Of a stretch of 8,127 bases of DNA, positions 1 to 6,484 are shown piece by piece. Source of the DNA: Candidatus Aminicenantota bacterium (lineage in GTDB: Bacteria > Acidobacteriota > Aminicenantia > Aminicenantales > UBA4085). The position numbers were made by a program, and so were the translations under genes. The stretch's first letter is position 1. Every line of letters begins with the position of its first letter. The DNA is taken from assembly GCA_003154255.1 (NCBI GenBank), contig PMCY01000334.1, forward strand, positions 4,328 through 12,454, in the 5' to 3' direction. The notes beneath the pieces are model-generated. The model was not told where the DNA came from, did not search any database, and worked only from the letters and a program-made list of their open reading frames with translations.

Positions 1-447
1 GGACAGGGTCCGCCGGCCCGGTCCCGTCGCCGTCCGGCCCAGAAAATGGAAGAGCGAATGGAGGCCGAAAAGATCGAGGTCGGAGGAATAAGGATGGACG
101 GGATCGGCGAATTCCTCTCCCGCGTCGCCGAGGGGCAGAAATTCGCCGTCCAGCGCCCGCAATTCCTCTTCGTCGACCTGGAGGAGCCTCTTCTCGGCTG
201 CCGTCCGGCGTATGATCCGCTCGTGCAGGATGGCGGAGGCGGAGAAAACGGCCGCGAAACCGGCCAGGAGCGCGATCGCCAGCCCGGGCCGGAGTGATAG
301 GTATCGCGAGAAGCCGAGCAGGCCCAGGATGAAGGAGGCCAGCTTGACGGCGATATGGAGGCGGCCGTTTTTGCGCAGCCGGGCCATCTCGGCCGCGCGC
401 AGGCCGGCGTCCTGGGTATAGTGGGTGCGGGGATCGGGCAGACTCAT
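1..447 (-). CDS. Membrane-anchored MutS-family protein, N-terminal part (runs off the window)
   Basis: This is the first 149 codons of a gene whose remainder lies beyond the left edge. The ATG at 447 follows a GGAGAAA ribosome site 2-3 bases upstream of it. The N-terminus is polar (residues 1-30). Two hydrophobic stretches follow at about 32-48 and 55-74, then a charged helix rich in Glu and Arg. The visible C-terminal part has the block SDLDLFGLHSLFHFLGR (122-138) followed by a T-x-x-G-R pattern. That block matches the core/lever region preceding the ATPase domain in the short MutS homologues that lack the mismatch-recognition domain and carry N-terminal membrane helices. The Walker ATPase domain, if present, is outside the window. 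Family members are usually about 600 residues. Their role is unclear and they should not be read as canonical mismatch-repair MutS. It is transcribed divergently from phzF. Confidence 0.78.
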   Translation of the reverse strand, partial: MSLPDPRTHYTQDAGLRAAEMARLRKNGRLHIAVKLASFILGLLGFSRYLSLRPGLAIALLAGFAAVFSASAILHERIIRRTAAEKRLLQVDEEELRALDGEFLPLGDAGEEFADPVHPYSSDLDLFGLHSLFHFLGRTATGPGRRTLS

Positions 448-486
448 GGTTTCTCCGGAAGCCATATTCTATCGTATTCGGGGGGA

Positions 487-506
487 CTTGTGACCCCTGT
501 GACAAG
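487..506. promoter_or_regulatory. Imperfect palindrome with TGTGA words in the divergent mutS-like/phzF gap
   Basis: The 20-bp stretch has outer arms CTTGT and ACAAG, with matching AC and GT pairs one base further in. A second CTTGTGA word occurs at 516-522, 29 bases from the first at 487-493, and a further TGTGA lies at 498-502. It sits centrally in the gap between two divergent genes, where a shared operator would be expected. No regulator family can be named from the site. The palindrome could be chance in a GC-rich stretch. Confidence 0.25.
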
Positions 507-526
507 CCCGGCCGGCTTGTGATAGT
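499..526 (+). promoter_or_regulatory. Weak sigma70-like promoter candidate for phzF
   Basis: GTGACA at 499-504 matches five of six bases of the -35 consensus, and GATAGT at 521-526 matches four of six of the -10 consensus, with a 16-base spacer. Transcription would begin near 533, giving a very short leader before the ATG at 549. The -35 hexamer overlaps the palindrome at 487-506, which would suit repression if the palindrome is an operator. The match is modest. Confidence 0.25.
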
Positions 527-531
527 TTATC

Positions 532-540
532 GGGGAGGAA
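532..540 (+). promoter_or_regulatory. Ribosome binding site that sets the phzF start
   Basis: The purine-rich GGGGAGGAA ends eight bases before the ATG at 549. It favours that ATG over the in-frame GTG at 519, which would add ten residues unlike the family and has no comparable site ahead of it. Confidence 0.7.
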
Positions 541-548
541 ACACACCC

Positions 549-1337
549 ATGAAGCTCCGTTACCACCAGGTCGACGCTTTCACCGATGAGCTCTTCCACG
601 GCAATCCGGCCGGGGTCTGCCCGCTGGCCGAGTGGCTGCCCGCGGCGACGATGCAAAAAATCGCCATGGAGAACAACCAGGCCGAAACGGCGTTCTACGT
701 CCGGGGACCGGTGCGCCATCATATCCGTTGGTTCACGCCCGCCGTCGAGGTCGATCTGTGCGGGCACGCGACCTTGGCCGCGTCCCACGTCATTTACACG
801 ATCGACGGCGCGCCCGGTCCGGTCATTGAATTCGATTCCCGCTCGGGTGTGCTCTCCGTGCGGCGCGACGGCGATCTTTTAACCCTCGATTTTCCCGCTG
901 ACCCGCCCTTGCTTGTCGCTCCGCCCCGCGATCTGATCGAGGCCCTGGGAGCCGCGCCGCGGGAGGCCTATAAGGGCAAAGCGGATTATCTGCTCGTTTA
1001 CGCCTCGCATGGGGACATTGAGAGGATGCGCCCGGATTTCGGGCTCCTGGCCCGCACGCCTGCCCGCGGCGTCATCGTGACCGCTCCCGGCGACGCGGTC
1101 GATTTCGTCTCGCGCTTCTTCGCTCCCCAGGTTGGGATCAACGAGGACCCGGTGACAGGCTCGGCTCACACGACGCTGACGCCCTTTTGGGCGGCGCGTT
1201 TGGGGAAAAAGGAGATGGAAGCACGGCAGCTCTCCCGCCGGGGCGGAAAGCTGCATTGCCGTCTGGCCGGCGCGCGCGTCCTGATTTCGGGCCAGGCCCG
1301 GGCCTATCTCCAGGGAACCATTGAAATCCCCGACTAA
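549..1337 (+). CDS. PhzF-family isomerase/epimerase-like protein
   Basis: This 262-residue protein has the full two-lobed PhzF/diaminopimelate-epimerase-like layout. Visible family motifs are the opening Y-x-x-V-D-A-F with F-x-G-N-P-A-G (residues 5-22), E-N-N-Q-A-E-T-A-F (41-49) with the likely catalytic Glu46, W-F-T-P-x-x-E-V-D-L-C-G-H-A-T (61-75), and G-I-N-E-D-P-V-T-G-S-A-H (196-207), which pairs the two lobes around the active site. The length is typical of the family. In PhzF itself the equivalent Glu catalyses isomerisation of trans-2,3-dihydro-3-hydroxyanthranilate. No other phenazine gene is nearby, so the substrate here is probably another small molecule and is unknown. No signal peptide is present, so it should be cytoplasmic. 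The ATG at 549 is chosen from the strong ribosome site and the family N-terminus. Its 3' end faces the GH95-like gene. Confidence 0.9.
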   Translation: MKLRYHQVDAFTDELFHGNPAGVCPLAEWLPAATMQKIAMENNQAETAFYVRGPVRHHIRWFTPAVEVDLCGHATLAASHVIYTIDGAPGPVIEFDSRSGVLSVRRDGDLLTLDFPADPPLLVAPPRDLIEALGAAPREAYKGKADYLLVYASHGDIERMRPDFGLLARTPARGVIVTAPGDAVDFVSRFFAPQVGINEDPVTGSAHTTLTPFWAARLGKKEMEARQLSRRGGKLHCRLAGARVLISGQARAYLQGTIEIPD

Positions 1338-1357
1338 AAAAAGGTCAGGTCGCGACC
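1336..1357 (-). terminator. Weak intrinsic terminator candidate after the GH95-like gene
   Basis: Read on the minus strand, GGTC (1357-1354), a seven-base loop and GACC (1346-1343) are followed directly by seven T (1342-1336). The T-run is the complement of an A-run that begins in the phzF stop codon. The stem is only four pairs. An alternative fold uses the perfect palindrome GGTCGCGACC at 1348-1357. A second small inverted repeat, GGATGA/TCATCC (1363-1368 and 1377-1382), lies between this element and the hydrolase stop codon. Together they may end transcription in the 44-bp convergent gap, but the case is weak. Confidence 0.3.
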
Positions 1358-1381
1358 AGAAGGGATGAGTCTGATTTCATC

Positions 1382-3688
1382 CTATTCAGTGAAGACGATT
1401 ATTTGACCGGCTTTCAGCTTTCGCTCGAGAAGGGCCGGCGGGTTTTCCGGGAGCTTGCCATCGATGCGAATCGAGCCCGCAAATGGATTGGCCAGCTTCA
1501 GCAGGCCGCCCTTCTCCGCCCGGATACGGACTTCCCGGACCTGGCCGCCCGTCCGCCGGGCGGAGACAATGAACGCCCCATCGGCGCGCAATCCGTCGAA
1601 AGACGCATCCGCCCACGCCGCAGGCACGGCCGGGAAGATGCGGACGATTCCCGTATGGCTTTGCAGAAGCATCTCCTGTAGACCGGCGGCGAAGGCGAAA
1701 TTCCCCTCCAGCGTGAACGGCCGATAGACGAACTTGGATTTTCCCGACCGGCTCTGGTCGCCGTTGACGTGGAAGCTGTTGGGCAGGCAGAAGCAGGAGG
1801 CGAAATCGCGCAAGGCCTTGGCCGCGCCGTCGCCGTCGAAGGCGCGGGCCTTGAGGTTGCCCAGCCAGGCGTAGGAATATCCGCACCAGTAATCGGGGCC
1901 GACGCGGTCCAGCGTCGCCAGCGTGTGCCGGATGATTTCGGCCTCTGCCGGCCCGTTCGAGACATCGAGAAGTCCGAGCGGATGGAAGGCCATCAGGTGG
2001 GAGAAATGACGGTGCGATTCCGTATAAGGCACGCCCGGTGCGAACATCAATCCATCCGCGGGGTCGACGGAGAACTCCGGCCATTCCCCCCCGACTTCGC
2101 GCCAATGGGCGGCCTCCTTCTTTTTGCCCAGCTCGCCGGCCAGCTCGGCGGCCTTGGCGAAAGTCCAGCGGATGAGGGCCAGGTCGTAGTTGGTCGTCTC
2201 GGCGAACCAGGCCTTGGCCGAATTGTCGAAAATCTCCGGGCTGGAGCTGGCCGGCAGGCGGCGCCGGCCGCGCCCGTCGCGCTCCGAAAGCTGCTCCAGA
2301 TGAACGGCCACGTCCGCGATCCAGGGATAGGCCCGCTCGGCCAGAAAGGCGCGGTCGCGGCTATATCGCCAATGCAGATAGAAATGCTGGCCCAGCCAGG
2401 CCCCGACTGTCGGGGAGAATGAATACTGGATCCAGCCGCCCATGGGCTTTCCGGTCAAGGTGGAGACGCCGGGCACGTTGAGGCCATCCGTCCCGAAGTA
2501 GGCGCTTGTATAAGCCTTGAATTCCCCCCGCAGGTCCCAAAGCCAATCGAGAAAGCCCAGCCCCTCCTCCAAATGGTCGGCGGAGTAACAGGGCCAGTAG
2601 CTGAGCTGGGTGTTGAGGTCGTGGTGGAAATCGCCCTTCCACGGCGGCAGTTTGCCGTTGTCCGCGGTCCAGACGGCCTGCAGGCTGATGGGCGGAGCGC
2701 CGCGGCGGGCGGCCGATCCGAATTTATACTGCTCCAGGTACCACTGTTTTTCCAGAAGCGGATCGGGGACACGGATGGCCGAGCGCGACCAGAAGGCGTT
2801 CCACCAGGCGGCATGCTCGGCGAAGGCGGCGTCGAAGCCGCGGCGCAGGGCGGCCAGGACGCGATCGGCCGCTCCGGGTTGGCGCTCATCGTCGGAGAAC
2901 CGGGAGCTTGAGCTCCAGGCGATCTCGACGACGCCCGGAGCGGGGCGGCGCCAACCGACGGCGACGTAATAATAGAACCCGCCCCAGCCATCCTGGCGGT
3001 AGATGAGGAAGTCTTCGCTTTCGCGGACCGCGCCCTGCTTGTAGCCGAGTCTCCGTAAATCCTGACCCGTGACCGGGTCCAGGGCGCCGGCGGCGGCCGC
3101 AGCGGCGTAGGGCGGCATGCGCAAGATGGGTTTGAAATCCGCGGGCGCCCCCTTGAGGCGAATCCATCCCACCGGCTCGTCGGCCTGGACGAACGTCTCC
3201 AGGACCTTGCCGTTCTTCCAACGCACGGTGGCCAGCGCATTCTCGATCGTCAGACGGGCCTCGAACGGATCGCCCCAGCCCGAGGCGTCCAGTTCCAGGG
3301 CCGCGGCCGGAATCTTGGAAGGCGCCGGTTCCGCGTCGTAAGGGACGTCGAAACGCTCCTGCACCGGCCGGTAGTCGCCTTTCTTCCATTGGTCGACGAC
3401 CCAACGGTATTTCCATTGCGGCCCGTCCATGTTTTTCATCGGCCGCAGGTCCCAGAGGTCGGCCCGGTCGAGAGAGAAGCGGACGAAAGGGCCGTTGGCC
3501 CAGAGGAGCTCGCCGAGGATGGCGTTGCCGAGCGGCAGGCCTTCGTCCCAGGTCGAGGCCAGGGCGGGAAAGACCAGGGCGTGCTGTGCGCCCGGTCCCT
3601 CGGCCAGCCGCGGCAGGACCTGTGGCGGAACATGTCCGGCGCACGCGCCTAAAATGAGGATCAAAATGAGGGTCCCGGTTTTCCGCAT
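1382..3688 (-). CDS. GH95-like glycoside hydrolase, predicted lipoprotein
   Basis: This 768-residue protein starts at the ATG at 3688, behind a GGAGGAGG site. A longer in-frame reading from 3784 would bury the signal sequence. Residues 1-16 form a lipoprotein signal: K/R start, hydrophobic Leu/Ile run, then L-G-A-C with Cys16 as the lipidation site. The order of motifs follows GH95: N-terminal sandwich with L-P-L-G-N-A-I-L-G (51-59); catalytic (alpha/alpha)6 region with S-L-Q-A-V-W (335-340), P-P-W-K-G-D-F-H-H-D-L-N (348-359) and S-S-S-P-E (481-485); H-R-H-F-S-H-L (559-565); Y-A-W-L-G-N-L-K-A-R (606-615); E-G-N-F (661-664); E-M-L-L-Q-S-H (672-678); and a C-terminal sandwich. Canonical members are alpha-1,2-L-fucosidases; related alpha-L-galactosidases exist. 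Asp357 and Glu661 stand where fucosidases have Asn and Asp, so fucose specificity is not assured. Fold assignment is fairly sure; substrate is not. Confidence 0.78.
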   Translation of the reverse strand: MRKTGTLILILILGACAGHVPPQVLPRLAEGPGAQHALVFPALASTWDEGLPLGNAILGELLWANGPFVRFSLDRADLWDLRPMKNMDGPQWKYRWVVDQWKKGDYRPVQERFDVPYDAEPAPSKIPAAALELDASGWGDPFEARLTIENALATVRWKNGKVLETFVQADEPVGWIRLKGAPADFKPILRMPPYAAAAAAGALDPVTGQDLRRLGYKQGAVRESEDFLIYRQDGWGGFYYYVAVGWRRPAPGVVEIAWSSSSRFSDDERQPGAADRVLAALRRGFDAAFAEHAAWWNAFWSRSAIRVPDPLLEKQWYLEQYKFGSAARRGAPPISLQAVWTADNGKLPPWKGDFHHDLNTQLSYWPCYSADHLEEGLGFLDWLWDLRGEFKAYTSAYFGTDGLNVPGVSTLTGKPMGGWIQYSFSPTVGAWLGQHFYLHWRYSRDRAFLAERAYPWIADVAVHLEQLSERDGRGRRRLPASSSPEIFDNSAKAWFAETTNYDLALIRWTFAKAAELAGELGKKKEAAHWREVGGEWPEFSVDPADGLMFAPGVPYTESHRHFSHLMAFHPLGLLDVSNGPAEAEIIRHTLATLDRVGPDYWCGYSYAWLGNLKARAFDGDGAAKALRDFASCFCLPNSFHVNGDQSRSGKSKFVYRPFTLEGNFAFAAGLQEMLLQSHTGIVRIFPAVPAAWADASFDGLRADGAFIVSARRTGGQVREVRIRAEKGGLLKLANPFAGSIRIDGKLPENPPALLERKLKAGQIIVFTE

Positions 3689-3694
3689 GAAAGG

Positions 3695-3702
3695 CCTCCT
3701 CC
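3695..3702 (-). promoter_or_regulatory. Strong ribosome binding site that sets the GH95-like start
   Basis: GGAGGAGG on the minus strand ends six bases before the ATG at 3688. The next codons encode a textbook lipoprotein signal peptide, so this start is preferred over the upstream in-frame one at 3784, which would overlap the preceding gene and add a basic 32-residue extension. Confidence 0.8.
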
Positions 3703-3709
3703 GCTTTTT

Positions 3710-3738
3710 CTTATACTTCAAGCCGGCGGACCGGACAA
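3710..3738 (-). promoter_or_regulatory. Sigma70-like promoter candidate for the GH95-like gene
   Basis: On the minus strand TTGTCC (3738-3733) and TATAAG (3715-3710) are separated by exactly 17 bases and match the -35 and -10 consensus at four and five of six positions. It is an AT-rich island in GC-rich DNA, inside the 83-bp gap after the DUF5916 stop codon. Transcription would start near 3703, leaving almost no leader before the ribosome site. Readthrough from the upstream gene is also possible. Confidence 0.42.
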
Positions 3739-3771
3739 GGAAGCGCCTCGCCCCGCGGCGGACGGCGGGCT

Positions 3772-5928
3772 TTACATGCGCCAAAGATAGGAGGCCTTGA
3801 AGAAGAAGCCCCGCCGCATTTCCAGGAACCGGTCGGACGGTTCGTACGCGCCGTCGCGCCAGGCGATTTTTTCATAGGAGCTGCCGTATCCGACGAAGAC
3901 GACCGTCCCCGGGATGTAGGTGAAGGAAGCCAGGAAATCGGTGACCAGCCGCTTGTAGAAAGAGTTGTACTCGACGATGGCTCGGAAGAACAGGTATTTG
4001 TTGGGCTGGAAGGTATTGAGGCTTCGGACGATGGTGTAGTCGTACTCGCGCAGGCCGTTTGCGCTGCGGGTGAAGTTGGAATAAGTGTAGGACAGGGCGA
4101 AGTTCAGGTTCTCCGAGGGCAGATAGGTCACCGAGGCGATTACGTCCGCGCCGCGGCCCTGGTAGGGATCTTCGACGTAGCGGATCTTGTTGCCGTAAGA
4201 GCCGCTCAAGGTCAACAGGAGCCGCTTGGAGAATTGGCTGGTTAACTGGACGCGGGCGATGGAGCGGTCCAGGCGGCGCCCCAGGAAGACCTCCGTGGCG
4301 TAGCGGGCCCCGGCGAGAAACGTCGTGGCCCGGGGCAGGAGGACCCGCAGGTCGAACTGTTCCAGCGTCTCCCACAGCCCGCTGAATTTGTCGCGGACCT
4401 GGACGAGATGGACCATGGGCTCGACGCGGAGGAAGAGGGCCGAGGCCGGAAAGATCGCGCGCAGGACTCCGATTTTGAAGCGGGTCAGGCCGTTGCGGGT
4501 CAAGTAGCCGGTCTCGGTCTGGAAGTCCTTGCTGACATCCTGGGCCGTGATGTCGATCGTCCAGTCCCGGGACAGATGGCTGTATTCCAGGCCTAGGGCA
4601 TGGCCCTCGGCGTCCGCTTCGGCTCCGCCGGGGCTGGTCTGGGAGACCAGGGCGTGGAAGGCGAAGAAGCTGGAGGGGTTCAGGCGCAGCAGCCCATCCG
4701 ATCCGGCCACAATGTTGTAGCGGGGCCCCTCGAAGCGGCCGGTCCAGGTGCCGCCCACGTAGCTGTCTTCGTCCAGGGCGTGCTTGTAGCGGAGAATGGT
4801 GAAATGGGCCGTCCCCGATGACTCGCCTTCCGGCGGGGCGTCGGCGGCATAGATGGAGGCGATGGTGTCGCGCGGGGCGATCTTGCCGATGAGCTTGAAA
4901 CCGGCTCGGGGATCGACGATGGTGCGGGTATAGACCGCCGATTCCAAGGGATCTCCGACCTGGGCCGCGGCCAAGGTGAACTTCTCCTGGCCCTCCAGGA
5001 AGAAGGGCCGCTTCTCCGGGTAATAGAGAGCGGAGCGGAGATTGAAATCGACCTGCCCGGCATCGGCTTCGACCTGGCTGAAATCGGGATTGACGGTGCC
5101 GTCCAGGATGAGCTGGGAAGTCAGTCCGTACTTGGCCGTCAGGCTAAGTTGGGGATCGCCCTTGCCCATCCGCAGGATCCCGGCCTGGTCCGCGCCGCTG
5201 ATCCCGTAAGTCACCGCCGGCAGGACCTCCAGGAGGGTGTAGTGCTTGATATCCGCGAACTCCAGGGGCCGCGTCTGGATGACGAAATTCTGGCCCTTGG
5301 CCGGGTCCAGTGGCGGGAGGGTCCCGGCCTGGCTCAGGCGGCTGATGTAGCGCTCGAAGATGATGCCCATATGGACCGGCTCGCGGCGGGCATAGCGCAA
5401 AGTCTTGAAAGGGATCTTGACCTCGATCGTGTAGCCGTCGGGGCCGATCCGTCCGGCCGAGTACCAGACGAAATCGGCGGAGTAATCCTCCCCGCTGGCC
5501 GTGGCGCTGGAGTCCATCTGGATGCCGAGGGGATTGACGTAGAAGCAGGACAGGAATTGCTGGTCGTCGAAGGTGTCCAAATTGAGACAGATCCAATCGT
5601 CCCGCCGGACGGTGTCGCGGGCGGCTATGGAAGCCTTGATCTTATCCGGCTCCGTGTCGTAGCAATGGTAGGCGAAATACAGGTTTTCCCGGTCGTAGGC
5701 GTAATAGACGGTCGTCTTCCGGGCCATGTCCTTCCCATAGTCGGGAGAATAGGTTTTAAAGTCGGATTCGGAAGGGGCATGCTTCCAGACGTCGTCGTCG
5801 AGAACACCGTCGATGACGGGGGCGATCTCGGTTTTATAGGGTTTGAGCGGAGCGACCCTCTCGGCGCCGAAGGCCGCCGTCGTCAGGAACAGGATTAGGG
5901 CGAAGACGGGCAGGTTCGTCCGCCTCAT
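3772..5928 (-). CDS. DUF5916 outer-membrane protein with N-terminal CBM9-like domain
   Basis: This 718-residue protein starts at the ATG at 5928, preceded by AAGGAG four bases upstream; an in-frame TTG at 5946 lacks such support. Residues 1-22 are a signal peptide (R-R, hydrophobic core, A-A-F-G-A). Residues about 35-200 form a CBM9-like carbohydrate-binding-type domain opening with P-V-I-D-G-V-L-D-D-D-V-W (37-48). The DUF5916 signature follows: N-P-D-F-S-Q-V-E-A-D (280-289) and P-E-K-R-P-F-F-L-E-G (304-313). The rest, to residue 718, alternates polar and hydrophobic residues with many aromatics, as expected for a beta-barrel, and ends K-A-S-Y-L-W-R-M. The family is thought to sit in the outer membrane; its function is undefined and sugar binding is inferred from the N-terminal fold. 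It is a divergent paralogue of the gene at 6485-8127. Confidence 0.85.
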   Translation of the reverse strand: MRRTNLPVFALILFLTTAAFGAERVAPLKPYKTEIAPVIDGVLDDDVWKHAPSESDFKTYSPDYGKDMARKTTVYYAYDRENLYFAYHCYDTEPDKIKASIAARDTVRRDDWICLNLDTFDDQQFLSCFYVNPLGIQMDSSATASGEDYSADFVWYSAGRIGPDGYTIEVKIPFKTLRYARREPVHMGIIFERYISRLSQAGTLPPLDPAKGQNFVIQTRPLEFADIKHYTLLEVLPAVTYGISGADQAGILRMGKGDPQLSLTAKYGLTSQLILDGTVNPDFSQVEADAGQVDFNLRSALYYPEKRPFFLEGQEKFTLAAAQVGDPLESAVYTRTIVDPRAGFKLIGKIAPRDTIASIYAADAPPEGESSGTAHFTILRYKHALDEDSYVGGTWTGRFEGPRYNIVAGSDGLLRLNPSSFFAFHALVSQTSPGGAEADAEGHALGLEYSHLSRDWTIDITAQDVSKDFQTETGYLTRNGLTRFKIGVLRAIFPASALFLRVEPMVHLVQVRDKFSGLWETLEQFDLRVLLPRATTFLAGARYATEVFLGRRLDRSIARVQLTSQFSKRLLLTLSGSYGNKIRYVEDPYQGRGADVIASVTYLPSENLNFALSYTYSNFTRSANGLREYDYTIVRSLNTFQPNKYLFFRAIVEYNSFYKRLVTDFLASFTYIPGTVVFVGYGSSYEKIAWRDGAYEPSDRFLEMRRGFFFKASYLWRM

Positions 5929-5987
5929 GGGGCTCCTTGCCGACAACTAAATCCCGCACATTCCTCCCCATACTACGACAAAAGGGG

Positions 5988-6017
5988 GGCGGCTGTTTAG
6001 CCGAAAGAGGCGCCGCC
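5988..6017. repeat. Inverted repeat in the leader of the DUF5916 gene
   Basis: GGCGGC (5988-5993) and GCCGCC (6012-6017) can pair. A competing, tighter hairpin uses CGGC (5990-5993) and GCCG (6000-6003) around a six-base loop. On the minus strand the tighter hairpin is followed by a C-run and four T. It lies 60-90 bases before the DUF5916 start, in a 137-bp gap with no gene. It may be an RNA structure in the leader, or simply a product of high GC. A weak promoter-like pair, TAAACA with TAGTAT (5975-5970), overlaps it. Confidence 0.25.
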
Positions 6018-6019
6018 GG

Positions 6020-6056
6020 AAAAAATATCGAAGCCGGGCGCGGTCGGTGCCCCGGC
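6020..6056 (-). terminator. Intrinsic terminator candidate after the small lipocalin-like gene
   Basis: On the minus strand GCCGGG (6056-6051) pairs with CCCGGC (6038-6033), and the stem can be extended by two G-C pairs with one bulged base. Six T (6025-6020) follow, after a seven-base linker. It starts ten bases past the stop codon at 6066. The gap before the U-run makes it less than ideal, so it may only reduce readthrough into the downstream DUF5916 gene. Confidence 0.42.
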
Positions 6057-6065
6057 CGGAGCCGA

Positions 6066-6452
6066 CTATTTCTTCCGTTCGAAGGTCATGGATCCTCCGC
6101 TTCCCTCGGGATGCTCCCATGTGCCGGCAAGCTTGTCGCCGTCGATTTTCAGCTTGGCGGTCATGAGCGTTCCGTCGGCCAGGGCGAAATTGAAGGATAG
6201 ATCGGCGCCTTCCAGCTTGACCGCGGTGATCTCGGCATCCTTGTTCACTTGGCTGAGCGTGTCGCTGAACGTCCCGGTGAAGCCGGTCGCGGTCTTCTTG
6301 ATGATCAGGGTCAGATCGTCGTTGCCCGCGTTGGGCACGTCCGTCTTGCCGATCCATGTCCCGGTGATGTCCGGGGCCGCGGCATAGGCCAGGAGGCCGG
6401 CCAGGGCGGCCAGTAGGACGAAAACAGTCCCGATGCTTGCGTTCTTTTTCAT
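6066..6452 (-). CDS. Small secreted lipocalin-like / beta-sandwich protein
   Basis: This is a 128-residue protein. The ATG at 6452 follows AAGGAG with a seven-base spacer, so the longer in-frame reading from 6488 is not used. Residues 1-24 make a clear signal peptide: K-K, a hydrophobic core at about 7-21, and an A-Y-A cleavage site. The mature part is a run of short beta-strands with glycine turns: D-I-T-G-T-W (28-33), G-F-T-G-T-F (57-62), a central F-N-F-A strand, and K-L-A-G-T-W (107-112). This G-T-W/G-T-F repeat resembles small periplasmic lipocalin-like domains of unknown function. No Cys follows the signal peptide, so it should be soluble rather than lipidated. It lies 32 bp after the large DUF5916 gene and is probably co-transcribed with it. 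It might bind a small hydrophobic ligand, but nothing proves that. Confidence 0.75.
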   Translation of the reverse strand: MKKNASIGTVFVLLAALAGLLAYAAAPDITGTWIGKTDVPNAGNDDLTLIIKKTATGFTGTFSDTLSQVNKDAEITAVKLEGADLSFNFALADGTLMTAKLKIDGDKLAGTWEHPEGSGGSMTFERKK

Positions 6453-6484
6453 TGTGGACTCCTTGTTTGGCCCGCCGGGCGCCG

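Noticed and set aside
46..421. Two overlapping short plus-strand ORFs at the left edge
   Set aside because: The minus strand in this region encodes a membrane segment pair and a MutS-family motif in one open frame from an ATG with a ribosome site.
519..548. GTG start at 519 for phzF
   Set aside because: The extra ten residues do not fit the PhzF N-terminus, and the strong ribosome site sits just before the ATG at 549.
549..1337. Phenazine biosynthesis cluster suggested by the PhzF-like protein
   Set aside because: No other phenazine gene is in the window; PhzF-family proteins are widespread in organisms that make no phenazines.
1769..2422. 217-codon plus-strand ORF opposite the GH95-like gene
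   Set aside because: It is a shadow of the conserved catalytic region on the other strand, with no ribosome site or family match.
3085..3115. Short GCC/GCG-rich repeat in the hydrolase gene (six consecutive Ala codons)
   Set aside because: It encodes an Ala-rich loop (residues 195-200) in frame; it looks like ordinary low-complexity coding sequence, not a repeat element.
3689..3784. N-terminal extension of the hydrolase to an upstream in-frame start at 3784
   Set aside because: It would place 32 mostly basic residues before a clear lipoprotein signal peptide and overlap the preceding gene; the ATG at 3688 has a strong ribosome site.
5149..5898. 249-codon plus-strand ORF opposite the DUF5916 gene
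   Set aside because: It lies wholly inside a well-supported minus-strand gene, has no ribosome site or recognisable domain, and is expected from high GC with few stop codons on the opposite strand.
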